This document shows, piece by piece, positions 9,757 to 18,274 of a stretch of DNA of 64,000 nucleotides. Positions within the stretch are counted from its first letter, which is position 1; each line of letters starts with the position of its first letter. The notes under the pieces are model-generated. The model did not search any database, was not told where the DNA came from, and saw nothing but the letters and a program-made list of their open reading frames with translations. The translations under genes were made by a program, and so were the position numbers. The DNA comes from Pseudobutyrivibrio xylanivorans (GTDB lineage: Bacteria > Bacillota > Clostridia > Lachnospirales > Lachnospiraceae). Where the stretch lies: the NCBI RefSeq assembly GCF_010906925.1, contig NZ_VTVE01000001.1, forward strand, positions 682,001 through 746,000. The letters are read 5' to 3'.

Positions 9757-10614
9757 TCAAGCTGAAAAGGAGCGTTTCATAAACTGCTTTGGCGTAATGT
9801 TTTTGTATTTATTAAATGTCTTAATAAAGTAGCTTTCATCGTTAAAACCGCAGGAAATAGCAACTTCTCTGATTGAAATATCCTTTGTAGAAAGCATTTC
9901 ACAAGCACATTCCACTCTATAGTAATTTAAATAGTCTATAGGAGTTCTGTCAGTCATAGATTTAAAATAGCGGCAAAAATATTTTGGATTCATGCCAGCT
10001 ATATGGGCTAAATGGTCCAAAGTTATATTGTTGGAATAGTTTTCTGAGATGTAAGATAGGACCTCTTTGACGGAGTTTAGCCTCTCAAGAGTAACATTAT
10101 CTAGAGGATTTTTGGTGTAGATTTCGTTTCTGATAATTTCTCCGAATAAAATGTACAAATATCCCTGAACATTGAATTCATAGCCAGTCTGTTTTCTAGC
10201 AAGGGTGTTACATAGGTCTTGCACGATTGCAGAGATAATATGATTGTTTTTGGAAAGATAAGTGTTGATTCTGATTCGATGATTGATAATGTCCTGAACA
10301 GTTTTGCTGCAGGCATTATTATTCTTAAGCAATATCTTCAAATCGAAAACAATACAGTCGTACCAACAGTCAGTTGGTGTGCCCCCATGTAGCATTCCAT
10401 CAGAAATGAACACCACGTCGCCTTCGTGGTAGGTTTCAGTTTTGTCGTCTAGTGTGAGATTAAAGGAACCCTTTCTGATATAGACAATTTCATAGTTAGT
10501 GTGCCAATGATAGGTCATAAGGTATCTTGGCGTGTGTGGATTCTCATGATAATGAGCGATCGGAAAGTTAAAAGTGCCGTGCTGGCGATGTTCTTGATAA
10601 TCGATATACTTCAT
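9757..10614 (-). CDS. AraC-family regulator with cupin sensor domain
   Basis: A 285-aa regulator: N-terminal cupin-like sugar-sensing domain (HYHENPHTPRYLMTYHWHTNYEIVYIRKGS, then YHEGDVVFISDG) and C-terminal double helix-turn-helix (HLAHIAGMNPKYFCRYFKSMTDRTPIDYL and IREVAISCGFNDESYFIKTFNKY). It is divergent from fucI over a 145-bp intergenic region that contains a box repeated upstream of the aldolase gene, so it is the likely activator of this sugar regulon and may also control itself. The inducer is not proven but a deoxysugar such as L-fucose fits the neighbours. Confidence 0.93.
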   Translation of the reverse strand: MKYIDYQEHRQHGTFNFPIAHYHENPHTPRYLMTYHWHTNYEIVYIRKGSFNLTLDDKTETYHEGDVVFISDGMLHGGTPTDCWYDCIVFDLKILLKNNNACSKTVQDIINHRIRINTYLSKNNHIISAIVQDLCNTLARKQTGYEFNVQGYLYILFGEIIRNEIYTKNPLDNVTLERLNSVKEVLSYISENYSNNITLDHLAHIAGMNPKYFCRYFKSMTDRTPIDYLNYYRVECACEMLSTKDISIREVAISCGFNDESYFIKTFNKYKNITPKQFMKRSFSA

Positions 10615-10633
10615 AATTATTCCCCCAAATATA

Positions 10634-10661
10634 AAAAGTGAATATCGTTATATTTTTATTC
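10634..10661 (+). promoter_or_regulatory. Regulon box 1, probable AraC activator site
   Basis: AAAAGTGAATAT followed by a related tail with ATATTTTT. The 28 bp match 17264-17291 at 24 positions, and in both places the box begins exactly 61 bp before the -10. A reverse copy of the AAAAAGTGA half follows as TCACTTTTT at 10668-10676, so the site may be bound on both strands. Assignment to the divergent AraC protein is inference. Confidence 0.7.
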
Positions 10662-10694
10662 AGTATATCACTTTTTATGGAAAAATCCATTCCC

Positions 10695-10722
10695 TATAAT
10701 CAATTTATAACGTAACGGTTCG
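10695..10722 (+). promoter_or_regulatory. fucI -10 and downstream LacI-type operator
   Basis: TATAAT at 10695-10700 with no good -35 (TTTTTA at 17-bp spacing), as expected for an activator-dependent promoter. CGTAACGGTTCG at 10711-10722 differs at two positions from the perfect palindrome CGAAACGTTTCG found at 12638-12649 and 17344-17355, and would cover the start of transcription. Confidence 0.6.
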
Positions 10723-10759
10723 CTTTAAGGCATGAGAATCGCAAGGAGGGTAATGGAGT

Positions 10760-12568
10760 ATGAGTAAAAACAGATATATTGGGGAATATCCTGTAATAGG
10801 TATTAGGCCATGTATTGATGGACGTCGTGGACCTCTAAAAGTAAGGGAATCACTTGAGGAACAGACCATGAACATGGCTAAGTCAGCAAAGAAGCTTTTT
10901 GAGGAGAATATAAAGTATTCAAATGGCGAACCGGTTAAAGTCGTAATCGCAGATACAACAATAGGTCGAGTTGCAGAGTCAGCTGCCTGTGAGGCAAAGT
11001 TCAGAAAAGAAGGGGTAGCAATTACACTTTCTGTTACACCTTGTTGGTGCTACGGTTCAGAGACAATGGATATGAATCCACTGACAATCAAGGGCGTTTG
11101 GGGACTTAACGCAACAGAAAGACCTGGAGCTGTTTATCTTGCATCAGTTCTTGCTACACATGCACAGAAGGGACTTCCAGCATTTGGAATATATGGCAAG
11201 GATGTTCAGGAGGCTGATGACACAGTTATTCCTGAGGATGTAAAGGAAAAGTTACTTAGATTTGGCAGAGCTGCTGTTGCTGCAGCATCAATGAGAGATA
11301 AGTCATATCTACAGATTGGCTCAGTGACAATGGGAATTGGCGGCTCGATAATGGACCAGAATTTCTTGGAAGAATACCTTGGCATGAGAGTTGAGTCCAT
11401 TGATGAGGTTGAGATTCTTAGAAGAATAGATGAGAAGATTTACAACGAAGATGATTATAAAAAAGCTCTCAACTGGATTAAGACAGAATGCAAAAAAGGC
11501 TTTGATAAGAATCCAGATTTTGTAAAGAAGAGCGATGAGCAAAAAGAAAAGGACTGGGAATTCGTAGCAAAGATGGCAGTCATTATCGAGGACCTATATC
11601 AGGGCAATCCAAATCTTCCGGAGGGAAGAGAGGAAGAAGCTGTTGGTCACAATGCTATCTGCGGTGGATTCCAGGGACAGAGACAGTGGACTGACCACTG
11701 GCCAAATTGTGATTTGCCAGAGGCAGTACTTAATACATCATTCGACTGGAACGGAGCTAGAGAGCCATTTATCCTGGCAACAGAAAATGATGCTTTAAAT
11801 GGCTTGGGAATGCTTTTTATGAAGCTTCTTACAAATAGAGCTCAGATGTTTGCAGATGTGAGAACTTGCTGGAATACAGAGTCGGTGAAACGAGTTACTG
11901 ACTATACATTAGAGGGGCACGCTAAGGAGGCAGACGGAATCATTCACCTAATTAATTCAGGAGCTTGCTGCCTTGATGCATCAGGTGTCTGCAATGATAA
12001 AGCTGGAAATCCTTGCATTAAGCCATGGTATGAAATCACAGATGAAGATCAAAAGAAGATTATGAATGCTGTAGAGTGGTGCGAGGCTGACAATGGTTAC
12101 TTTAGAGGTGGCGGTTGGTCATCAAGATTTGAAACAAAGGTAGAAATGCCAGCTACAATGATCCGACTTAATCTTGTTAAGAATCTAGGCCCTGTTCTTC
12201 AGATTGCAGAAGGCTGGACGGTGGCACTTCCAGAAAAGGTTTCAGATACTCTCTGGAAGAGAACAGATTACACATGGCCATGTACATGGTTTACACCTAG
12301 ATGTGATGGGAAAAAGGGAAGCCCATTTGAAAATGCTTACAGCCTGATGAATAACTGGGGCGCAAATCACGGTGCTATTTCATACGGACATATAGGCGCA
12401 GATATTATCACAATGGCATCAATGCTCAGAATTCCAGTATGTCTTCACAATGTGGCAGATGAGGACATCTACAGACCAGCAGCATGGAATGCATTTGGCG
12501 CAGACAAGGAAGGTCAGGACTTTAGAGCTTGTGCAGCATATGGTCCACTTTATAAAACAGTTCGTTAA
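10760..12568 (+). CDS. fucI: L-fucose isomerase
   Basis: A 602-aa enzyme matching FucI in length and landmarks: [18 protein letters not shown] at the N-terminus, [26 protein letters not shown], and [18 protein letters not shown]. It interconverts L-fucose and L-fuculose (FucI enzymes also accept D-arabinose) using Mn2+. First gene of the sugar regulon, preceded by GCAAGGAGGG. FucU is encoded at the end of the same cluster, supporting the L-fucose or related-deoxysugar assignment. The canonical class II aldolase FucA and fuculokinase FucK are absent from the window. Confidence 0.95.
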   Translation: MSKNRYIGEYPVIGIRPCIDGRRGPLKVRESLEEQTMNMAKSAKKLFEENIKYSNGEPVKVVIADTTIGRVAESAACEAKFRKEGVAITLSVTPCWCYGSETMDMNPLTIKGVWGLNATERPGAVYLASVLATHAQKGLPAFGIYGKDVQEADDTVIPEDVKEKLLRFGRAAVAAASMRDKSYLQIGSVTMGIGGSIMDQNFLEEYLGMRVESIDEVEILRRIDEKIYNEDDYKKALNWIKTECKKGFDKNPDFVKKSDEQKEKDWEFVAKMAVIIEDLYQGNPNLPEGREEEAVGHNAICGGFQGQRQWTDHWPNCDLPEAVLNTSFDWNGAREPFILATENDALNGLGMLFMKLLTNRAQMFADVRTCWNTESVKRVTDYTLEGHAKEADGIIHLINSGACCLDASGVCNDKAGNPCIKPWYEITDEDQKKIMNAVEWCEADNGYFRGGGWSSRFETKVEMPATMIRLNLVKNLGPVLQIAEGWTVALPEKVSDTLWKRTDYTWPCTWFTPRCDGKKGSPFENAYSLMNNWGANHGAISYGHIGADIITMASMLRIPVCLHNVADEDIYRPAAWNAFGADKEGQDFRACAAYGPLYKTVR

Positions 12569-12596
12569 CTAAAGGGAGATTTTTTTTAATGAGTTT

Positions 12597-12620
12597 GCCG
12601 GAAGCTAAGACGCTTCCGGC
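12597..12620 (+). other. GC-rich hairpin between fucI and the LacI-type gene
   Basis: GCCGGAAGC (12597-12605) pairs with GCTTCCGGC (12612-12620) over a 6-nt loop. No T tract follows, so it is more likely an mRNA-stabilising or partial-termination hairpin that sets the fucI/regulator ratio than a full terminator. Confidence 0.55.
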
Positions 12621-12634
12621 GGCTTTAGACCAAA

Positions 12635-12652
12635 AGGCGAAACGTTTCGCCT
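12635..12652 (+). promoter_or_regulatory. LacI-type operator, perfect 18-bp palindrome
   Basis: AGGCGAAACGTTTCGCCT is a perfect palindrome with the central CG typical of LacI/CcpA-family operators. It lies 23 bp before the start of the LacI-family gene and its 12-bp core recurs unchanged upstream of the aldolase gene, so autoregulation is likely. Confidence 0.75.
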
Positions 12653-12675
12653 ATGCGTAAGGGGAGGAAGAAAAA

Positions 12676-13677
12676 TTGCCATCAACAATTAGGGACATAA
12701 AAGAGCGTACCGGATTATCACTTGCCACTATTTCTAAATATCTAAATGGTGGAAATGTTTTACCGGAAAACAAGGAAAAAATTGAGATTGCCATTAAGGA
12801 ACTAAATTATCAGGTTAATGAAATGGCAAGAGGTCTGGTTACCAATAAGACCCGTTCCATCGGGGTGCTAGTTCACAATGTGGCCAGTATATTCTGTGGG
12901 TTGTTGCTTAGATACATAGGCGATGTGCTTAAGGAAAATGGATACAGCATGATCATATGTGATGCCAGAGATGATGAGGCTAATCAAGCAGAGAGTATAA
13001 AGTTTCTCCTATCAAAAAAAGTGGATGGAATCATAGTGATTCCCGTATCAGATAAGGGGGATTTCCTAAAGCCGGCAGTAGCAGCAAAGGTTCCTGTGGT
13101 TTTGATGGATAGATCTCTTCGTAATTGCGATTTTGACTGCGTGCGAATCAATAACAGAGAAGCGGCCTACAAGGCTACCAATGAGCTTCTAAAAAATGGT
13201 CATAAGAAAAATGCAGTTATTTATTCGGCCCACAATTACACAGGACTTCAAAGATATAAAGGTTTTGTGGAGGCTATTGAAGACGCAGGGCTTACAGTTG
13301 AAAAAGATTTTGATAAACCTGGTTTTCATTCTATAGAGCATGGATATGAGAGTATGAAGCAGCTTTTAGCTCTTAAGAACAAGCCTACTGGGGTCTTTAC
13401 AACAAACTATGAAGTAACACTTGGTGCTGTTATGGCGGTAAACGAATCCAAGTATTCATGTCCTGAGGATATTTCAATAATGGGGTTTGACAATTTGATA
13501 TTAACCCACATTGTTCAACCTAAGATGACAATGGTTATCCAGCCTATGAAAGAAATGGGCAAAAGGGCTGCAAACTTAGTGTTAAAGAGGATTGGTGACA
13601 AGGAACACGAACCTCCAATTGAATATATTTTAGGAACAAAAATTGAAAAGGGAAACTCGATAAAAAAGCTTAATTAA
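12676..13677 (+). CDS. LacI-family transcriptional regulator
   Basis: A 333-aa repressor-type regulator: N-terminal HTH TIRDIKERTGLSLATISKYLNGG (residues about 3-26) with the hinge helix following, then a periplasmic-binding-protein-like ligand domain (SIGVLVHNVASIFCGLLL ... GIIVIPVSDKGDF ... MGFDNLILTHIVQPKMT). The start is TTG, supported by GGGGAGGAAG 5-15 bp upstream. A weak start codon is in keeping with a low-abundance repressor. Perfect palindromes upstream of this gene and of the aldolase are the likely targets. The ligand is probably an intermediate of the encoded pathway. Confidence 0.93.
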   Translation: MPSTIRDIKERTGLSLATISKYLNGGNVLPENKEKIEIAIKELNYQVNEMARGLVTNKTRSIGVLVHNVASIFCGLLLRYIGDVLKENGYSMIICDARDDEANQAESIKFLLSKKVDGIIVIPVSDKGDFLKPAVAAKVPVVLMDRSLRNCDFDCVRINNREAAYKATNELLKNGHKKNAVIYSAHNYTGLQRYKGFVEAIEDAGLTVEKDFDKPGFHSIEHGYESMKQLLALKNKPTGVFTTNYEVTLGAVMAVNESKYSCPEDISIMGFDNLILTHIVQPKMTMVIQPMKEMGKRAANLVLKRIGDKEHEPPIEYILGTKIEKGNSIKKLN

Positions 13678-13692
13678 TAAAGGAAGAATGTT

Positions 13693-15174
13693 ATGGGAGC
13701 AAAATTACTGGGAATAGACATAGGTACATCTGCCTGTAAAATAGCTGTTTTCGATGAGGACGGAACTGTTATTTCGCAGGTGAATGAATCCTACGGTGTC
13801 TATTATCCACATCCGGGATATGTGGAGCAGGACCCAAATGAATGGTGGAAGGCCATAGTAAAGGGAATTAAGGGCGTATTTGCAGATAAAAAAGTATCTC
13901 CGGAAGATATCATGGGTATCGGTGTTGATGGTCAAAGCTGGTCAGCAATTCCTGTGGATAGAGCAGGAAATGTACTTTACAACACACCTATTTGGATGGA
14001 TACCAGGGCTAGAGATATCTGTGAAAAGGTAACGGAAAAGCTTGGAGAAGATAGGATTTTCAATGTGGCTGGCAACAAGTTTTTACCTAGTTACACTACA
14101 CCAAAGATGCTTTGGTTCAAGGAAAATAAGCCTGAGATATTTGAAAAGACATTTAAATTTTTACAGAGTAACAGCTTTATAGTTTACAAGCTGACAGGAA
14201 AAATGAGTCAGGATTTATCTCAGGGTTATGGACTACATTTTTTTGATAGTAAAGAACTGTTTTATGACAGTGATTTAGCTGAGGAATTAGGACTGTCAGT
14301 GGATTTGGTGCCTCATCTTTACGGGTGTGATGAAGTGGTAGGACAGGTAACAAATGAAGCGGCGGAACTTACTGGACTAAAGGCCGGGACTCCAGTTGTG
14401 GCAGGAGGACTTGATGCAGCCTGTGGAGCTCTAGGAGCTGGTGTTTATAAGACAGGACAGACTCAGGAACAGGGTGGCCAGGCAGGAGGAATGAGCATCT
14501 GCTTGAATAAGGCAATGGCTCATAAAGACCTAATACTGAGCCCCCATGTGGTGCCGGGAATGTGGCTTTTACAGGGCGGCACAGTAGGAGGCGGCGGAGC
14601 CTTAAGGTGGTTTAGACAGGAATTTGGCAAGGATGAAAGCTTTGATCAGCTTACAAAAGAAGCGGAACTTGTGCCTGTAGGCTCTGATGGCGTTACATTT
14701 TTGCCTTATATGTCAGGAGAACGTTCCCCAATTTGGAACCCAGATGCAAAGGGAGTTTTCTATGGACTTTCCTTTGACAAGACTAGAGCAGATATGACAA
14801 GAGCGGTCCTTGAAGGGGTGGCATTTTCACTTGAACATAATCTTAGGGTTGCCAAGGAAACAGGCGCAAAAGTAGAGGTGCTTAATTCTATGGGAGGTTC
14901 AGCTAATTCAAAGCTTTGGACCCAGATAAAAGCAGATGTTACAGGCTGCAGAATTGTAGTGCCAGCTTCAGATACTGCAACAACACTTGGCGCGGTAATT
15001 TTAGCTGGAATAGGAACAGGTATCTATAGCTCTTATGAGCAGGCGGTGAAAAAAACTATCAATATTACAAGGGTTCATGAGCCGAATCCAGAAAATCACA
15101 AAGCCTACGAAAAGAGCATGGAATTATATTTAGAACTCTACGGAGATCTAAGGGAAACATTTAGCAGATATTAG
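13693..15174 (+). CDS. FGGY-family carbohydrate kinase (xylulokinase-like)
   Basis: A 493-aa sugar kinase. LLGIDIGTSACKIAVFDEDG is the N-terminal phosphate-binding motif; GVDGQSWSAIPVD and the FGGY signature regions (TFLPYMSGERSPIWNPDAKGVFYGL; GGSANSKLWTQIKADVTG) mark the two actin-like halves. Best general resemblance is to XylB. In this cluster its substrate is most simply the ketose made by FucI, that is L-fuculose (or D-ribulose), giving the 1-phosphate for the aldolase; xylulose is the alternative. It begins 15 bp after the regulator gene. Confidence 0.88.
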   Translation: MGAKLLGIDIGTSACKIAVFDEDGTVISQVNESYGVYYPHPGYVEQDPNEWWKAIVKGIKGVFADKKVSPEDIMGIGVDGQSWSAIPVDRAGNVLYNTPIWMDTRARDICEKVTEKLGEDRIFNVAGNKFLPSYTTPKMLWFKENKPEIFEKTFKFLQSNSFIVYKLTGKMSQDLSQGYGLHFFDSKELFYDSDLAEELGLSVDLVPHLYGCDEVVGQVTNEAAELTGLKAGTPVVAGGLDAACGALGAGVYKTGQTQEQGGQAGGMSICLNKAMAHKDLILSPHVVPGMWLLQGGTVGGGGALRWFRQEFGKDESFDQLTKEAELVPVGSDGVTFLPYMSGERSPIWNPDAKGVFYGLSFDKTRADMTRAVLEGVAFSLEHNLRVAKETGAKVEVLNSMGGSANSKLWTQIKADVTGCRIVVPASDTATTLGAVILAGIGTGIYSSYEQAVKKTINITRVHEPNPENHKAYEKSMELYLELYGDLRETFSRY

Positions 15175-15185
15175 GAGAAGATGAG

Positions 15186-16235
15186 ATGAAAGCAGGAGTT
15201 GTACACGCAAGAAATGATATCAGATATGAGGATATCAAAAAGCCAGAGATTGAGCCTGGCAAGGTAATTGTAAAGGTTAAATACACAGGTATTTGTGGCT
15301 CAGATGTACCTAGAGTAAACGGCGATGCATGCCACTATTATCCAAATGTTTTGGGACATGAGTTTTCAGGCGTTGTGGATGAAGTGGGAGAAGGTGTAAC
15401 CACATTAAAAAAAGGAGATAGAGTGGCAGGAGTTCCACTTGTTCCTTGTATGAAATGTGCAGACTGCCAAAAGGGAAATTATTCTCTTTGTAAGCACTAC
15501 AGTTTTATTGGTTCCCGTGAATTTGGAAGCTTCGCAGAATATGTTCAGGTACCGGAAAAGAATGCAGTTAAATTTGCGGATGAGGTGTCTTTTGAACAGG
15601 GAGCACTTTTTGAGCCAGCCACAGTTGCACTTCATGGACTTAGAAGAGTGGATTATAAGGGCGGCAAAACAGTAGCCATTTTAGGCGGTGGAACAATCGG
15701 AATGATGACTGCTCAGTGGGCAAAAATATTTGGCGCCAAGTCAGTAACAGTATTTGACATTGTAGATGAAAGACTTGAGCTTGCAAAAAGACTTGGAGCT
15801 GACTATGGAGTCAATTCAGGGGCTGCTGATTTTATGGATCAGGTAAATGAAATTACTGGTGGCAGAGGCTTTGACTATGTATATGAGACAGCAGGTAACA
15901 CAATCACAATGAAGATGGCCTTTAAGCTTGCAGCCAATAAAGCTGGGGTTTGTTTCATTGGAACTCCTACAAAGGAGCTGTCATTTACAGTGGATGAGTG
16001 GGAAGCCATAAATAGAAAGGAATTTATTTTGACTGGTTCATGGATGAGCTATTCTGCACCATTCCCAGGAGATGAGTGGGATTTGACAGCTCATTATTTT
16101 CGCACTGGTGAACTTAAATATGATGATTCATTCATCTTTAAGAAAATGCCACTTTCACAGATTGCGGATGCTTTTGAAATGTTTAAAACACCGGGCCTTG
16201 TGAAGGGCAAGATACTAATTGATAGTGAAAAATAA
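15186..16235 (+). CDS. Zinc-dependent alcohol/polyol dehydrogenase
   Basis: A 349-aa medium-chain dehydrogenase. Catalytic zinc region CGSDVPRVNGD...GHEFSGVVDEVGEG; structural zinc cysteines C-x2-C-x2-C-x7-C in CMKCADCQKGNYSLC; Rossmann motif ILGGGTIGMMTAQW. Closest in style to galactitol-1-phosphate/sorbitol dehydrogenases (GatD). Within a fucose-type pathway it could reduce lactaldehyde or oxidise an early polyol; the sequence alone does not decide. Eleven bp after the kinase, same operon. Confidence 0.88.
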   Translation: MKAGVVHARNDIRYEDIKKPEIEPGKVIVKVKYTGICGSDVPRVNGDACHYYPNVLGHEFSGVVDEVGEGVTTLKKGDRVAGVPLVPCMKCADCQKGNYSLCKHYSFIGSREFGSFAEYVQVPEKNAVKFADEVSFEQGALFEPATVALHGLRRVDYKGGKTVAILGGGTIGMMTAQWAKIFGAKSVTVFDIVDERLELAKRLGADYGVNSGAADFMDQVNEITGGRGFDYVYETAGNTITMKMAFKLAANKAGVCFIGTPTKELSFTVDEWEAINRKEFILTGSWMSYSAPFPGDEWDLTAHYFRTGELKYDDSFIFKKMPLSQIADAFEMFKTPGLVKGKILIDSEK

Positions 16236-16256
16236 AATGTAGAAAGGGAAGAATAA

Positions 16257-17261
16257 ATGGACGCAACAAAAGTACCACAGATTACTTTAAACACAGGCGA
16301 TAAAGTGCCATGTGTTGGACTTGGAACCTTTGGTTCAGACAGATTTGATGCTGATGAAGTATCAAACGCTGTGGCAGGGGCTATAAGAGCTGGCTATAGA
16401 ATGATTGACTGTGCTGCCTGCTATGGAAATGAAAAGGAAATAGGAAAGGTTATAGCTGATGCCTTAAAGGAAGGGGTATGTGAGAGAAAAGATATGTATA
16501 TCATGACAAAAGTTTGGAATGATATGCACAGACATTGTGAGGAAAGTGCAAGACAAAGTATTGCAGATCTTAGATGCGAATATATTGATTTGTTCTTTAT
16601 TCACTGGCCTTTCCCTAATTATCATGCTCCACATTGTGATGTTACTTCGAGAAATCCTGATTCAAAGCCATTTTCAGTGGAAGAATTTATGGATACCTAC
16701 AGACAGTGCGAGGCTCTTGTAAAGAAAGGAATTATAAGACATATCGGAATTTCTAATATGACTGTTCCAAAGCTTGAGCAGGTTATTGATAAGTTTGAAA
16801 TCAAGCCAGTTGCATGTGAGATTGAGCTTCATCCATGTATGCAGCAACAGGAGTTGTTCGATTATTTAGTTGCTCACGATATTCAGCCAGTTGGATACAT
16901 GCCAATGGGCTCACCTATGAGACCTGAGCGAGATATGGAGCCAGATGATATTGCTGACTTACAGCTTCCTGAGATGAAGAAAATTGCTGAGGCGCATGGG
17001 GTTCATCCAGCAATTATAGCTCTCAAGTGGGCAATTCAAAGGGGACAGATACCTATTCCATTTTCAATTCACAACTACGTAGCTAATCTTGAGTGCACTG
17101 TAACAGAGCCTCTTACAGATGAGGAGATGGAGATAATAGCAGGTCTTGAGAAGAATAATAGACTTGTAAAAGGTCAGGTTTTCCTGTGGCCAGGAGCAAA
17201 AGATTGGCACGATTTATGGGATGAGGACGGAACAATCGCAGATTGTCCAGATGCAATTTAG
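16257..17261 (+). CDS. Aldo/keto reductase
   Basis: A 334-aa NAD(P)H-dependent AKR with the catalytic tetrad visible: Asp and Tyr in MIDCAACYGNEKEIG, Lys in MTKVW, His in FIHWPF. The C-terminal cofactor site lies in ALKWAIQRGQIPIPFS, in which the usual Lys-Ser stretch is modified. It probably reduces the aldehyde released by the aldolase (L-lactaldehyde to 1,2-propanediol for L-fucose), regenerating NAD(P)+; that role is inferred from context. Last gene before the second regulated promoter. Confidence 0.88.
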   Translation: MDATKVPQITLNTGDKVPCVGLGTFGSDRFDADEVSNAVAGAIRAGYRMIDCAACYGNEKEIGKVIADALKEGVCERKDMYIMTKVWNDMHRHCEESARQSIADLRCEYIDLFFIHWPFPNYHAPHCDVTSRNPDSKPFSVEEFMDTYRQCEALVKKGIIRHIGISNMTVPKLEQVIDKFEIKPVACEIELHPCMQQQELFDYLVAHDIQPVGYMPMGSPMRPERDMEPDDIADLQLPEMKKIAEAHGVHPAIIALKWAIQRGQIPIPFSIHNYVANLECTVTEPLTDEEMEIIAGLEKNNRLVKGQVFLWPGAKDWHDLWDEDGTIADCPDAI

Positions 17262-17263
17262 TT

Positions 17264-17355
17264 AAAAGTGAATATAGTCATATTTTTTTACAAGATATTG
17301 CCTGTAAATGGATATGGCATGTGGGATAATACATACATGAGGACGAAACGTTTCG
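17264..17355 (+). promoter_or_regulatory. Second regulon promoter: activator box, -10, operator
   Basis: Three parts in order: a 28-bp box 17264-17291 (24/28 identical to 10634-10661), an extended -10 TG-n-GATAAT with GATAAT at 17325-17330, and a perfect palindrome CGAAACGTTTCG at 17344-17355. The box-to--10 distance is 61 bp, the same as at fucI. There is no recognisable -35. This promoter should drive the aldolase and transporter genes with the same dual control. Confidence 0.7.
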
Positions 17356-17400
17356 CTTATGAACGGAAGTCTTCATAACCTGGGAGGAGGTTATAAAAAA

Positions 17401-18249
17401 ATGGCACTTGTTACTTCTACAGAAATGATGAGTAAAGCAGATAAAAATGGATATGCCATTGGGGCATTTAACGTAGAGAACATGGAAATGGTGATGGCGG
17501 TAATAAAGGCGTGTGAGGAATTGAATTCTCCAGCAATTTTACAGACTACACCATCCACAGTTAAGTATGCAGGACTGGATTTGTATGTTGCAAATGTAGC
17601 AGCTGCAGCAAATAAAGCTTCAGTTCCAATTGCACTTCATTTGGATCACGGAAACAGTTTTGAACTTGCAATGCAGGCATTAAAGGCTGGATATACATCA
17701 ATAATGATTGATGGTTCAAAGGAACCATTTGAGGATAATATTACAGTTTCAAGAAAAGTGGCAGAGGCTTGCAAGCCAAATGGTATTCCAGTTGAGGCAG
17801 AGCTTGGCAAGGTTGGCGGAAAAGAAGATGACCTTGAGTGCAATGACCCTGGATATACAGACCCAGATGATGCAGTTAAGTTTGTTGAAGAGACTGGAAT
17901 CACATCCCTTGCTGTTGCCATTGGAACAGCACATGGTATTTACAAGGGTGAGCCAAAGCTTGATTTAGACAGACTTACAGAGATTAGAAAAGTTGTAAAT
18001 ATTCCACTTGTTTTACACGGTGCATCTGGAGTACCTGATGAAACAGTTAAGGAATGTATAAAAAGGGGTATAAGCAAGGTTAATTTCGCTACAGAACTTA
18101 GAATTGCTTATAGCGACGGAATAAAAGAATATCTTAAGGACAATCCACAGGCTTTTGATCCAAAGAAGTATGATGCAGCCGGTATGGAGAAGGTTACTGA
18201 GCTGGTAAAGAAAAAGATTAGAGTGTGTGGCAGCGAAAATAAGGCTTAG
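17401..18249 (+). CDS. Class II aldolase, GatY/KbaY/Fba family
   Basis: A 282-aa zinc-dependent ketose-bisphosphate aldolase. Landmarks: FNVENMEMVMAVI, ALHLDHGNS (catalytic Asp and zinc His), EAELGKVGG (zinc/Glu region), IGTAHGIYKGEP (His), VLHGASGVP (His). Length matches GatY/KbaY rather than long Fba. The start is ATG 17401, placed by GGGAGGAGG at 17383-17391; a reading from 17359 begins in the leader. In this cluster it is the only aldolase, so it may cleave the kinase product to DHAP and an aldehyde in place of FucA. Ordinary fructose- or tagatose-bisphosphate aldolase activity is the alternative. Confidence 0.88.
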   Translation: MALVTSTEMMSKADKNGYAIGAFNVENMEMVMAVIKACEELNSPAILQTTPSTVKYAGLDLYVANVAAAANKASVPIALHLDHGNSFELAMQALKAGYTSIMIDGSKEPFEDNITVSRKVAEACKPNGIPVEAELGKVGGKEDDLECNDPGYTDPDDAVKFVEETGITSLAVAIGTAHGIYKGEPKLDLDRLTEIRKVVNIPLVLHGASGVPDETVKECIKRGISKVNFATELRIAYSDGIKEYLKDNPQAFDPKKYDAAGMEKVTELVKKKIRVCGSENKA

Positions 18250-18274
18250 ATAATTCTGATTGGGGGAATAAAAA

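Noticed and set aside
12589-12660. A 23-aa leader peptide (MSLPEAKTLPAALDQKAKRF...) between fucI and the LacI-family gene
   Set aside because: It would have to encode both the GC hairpin and the operator, its ribosome site is about 11 bp away through a T run, and no regulatory codon bias is seen. Left as a curiosity.
17359-17400. Upstream extension of the aldolase (MNGSLHNLGGGYKK)
   Set aside because: It encodes the ribosome site itself (GGGAGGAGG) in the extension and begins only just after the operator; start 17401 is better.
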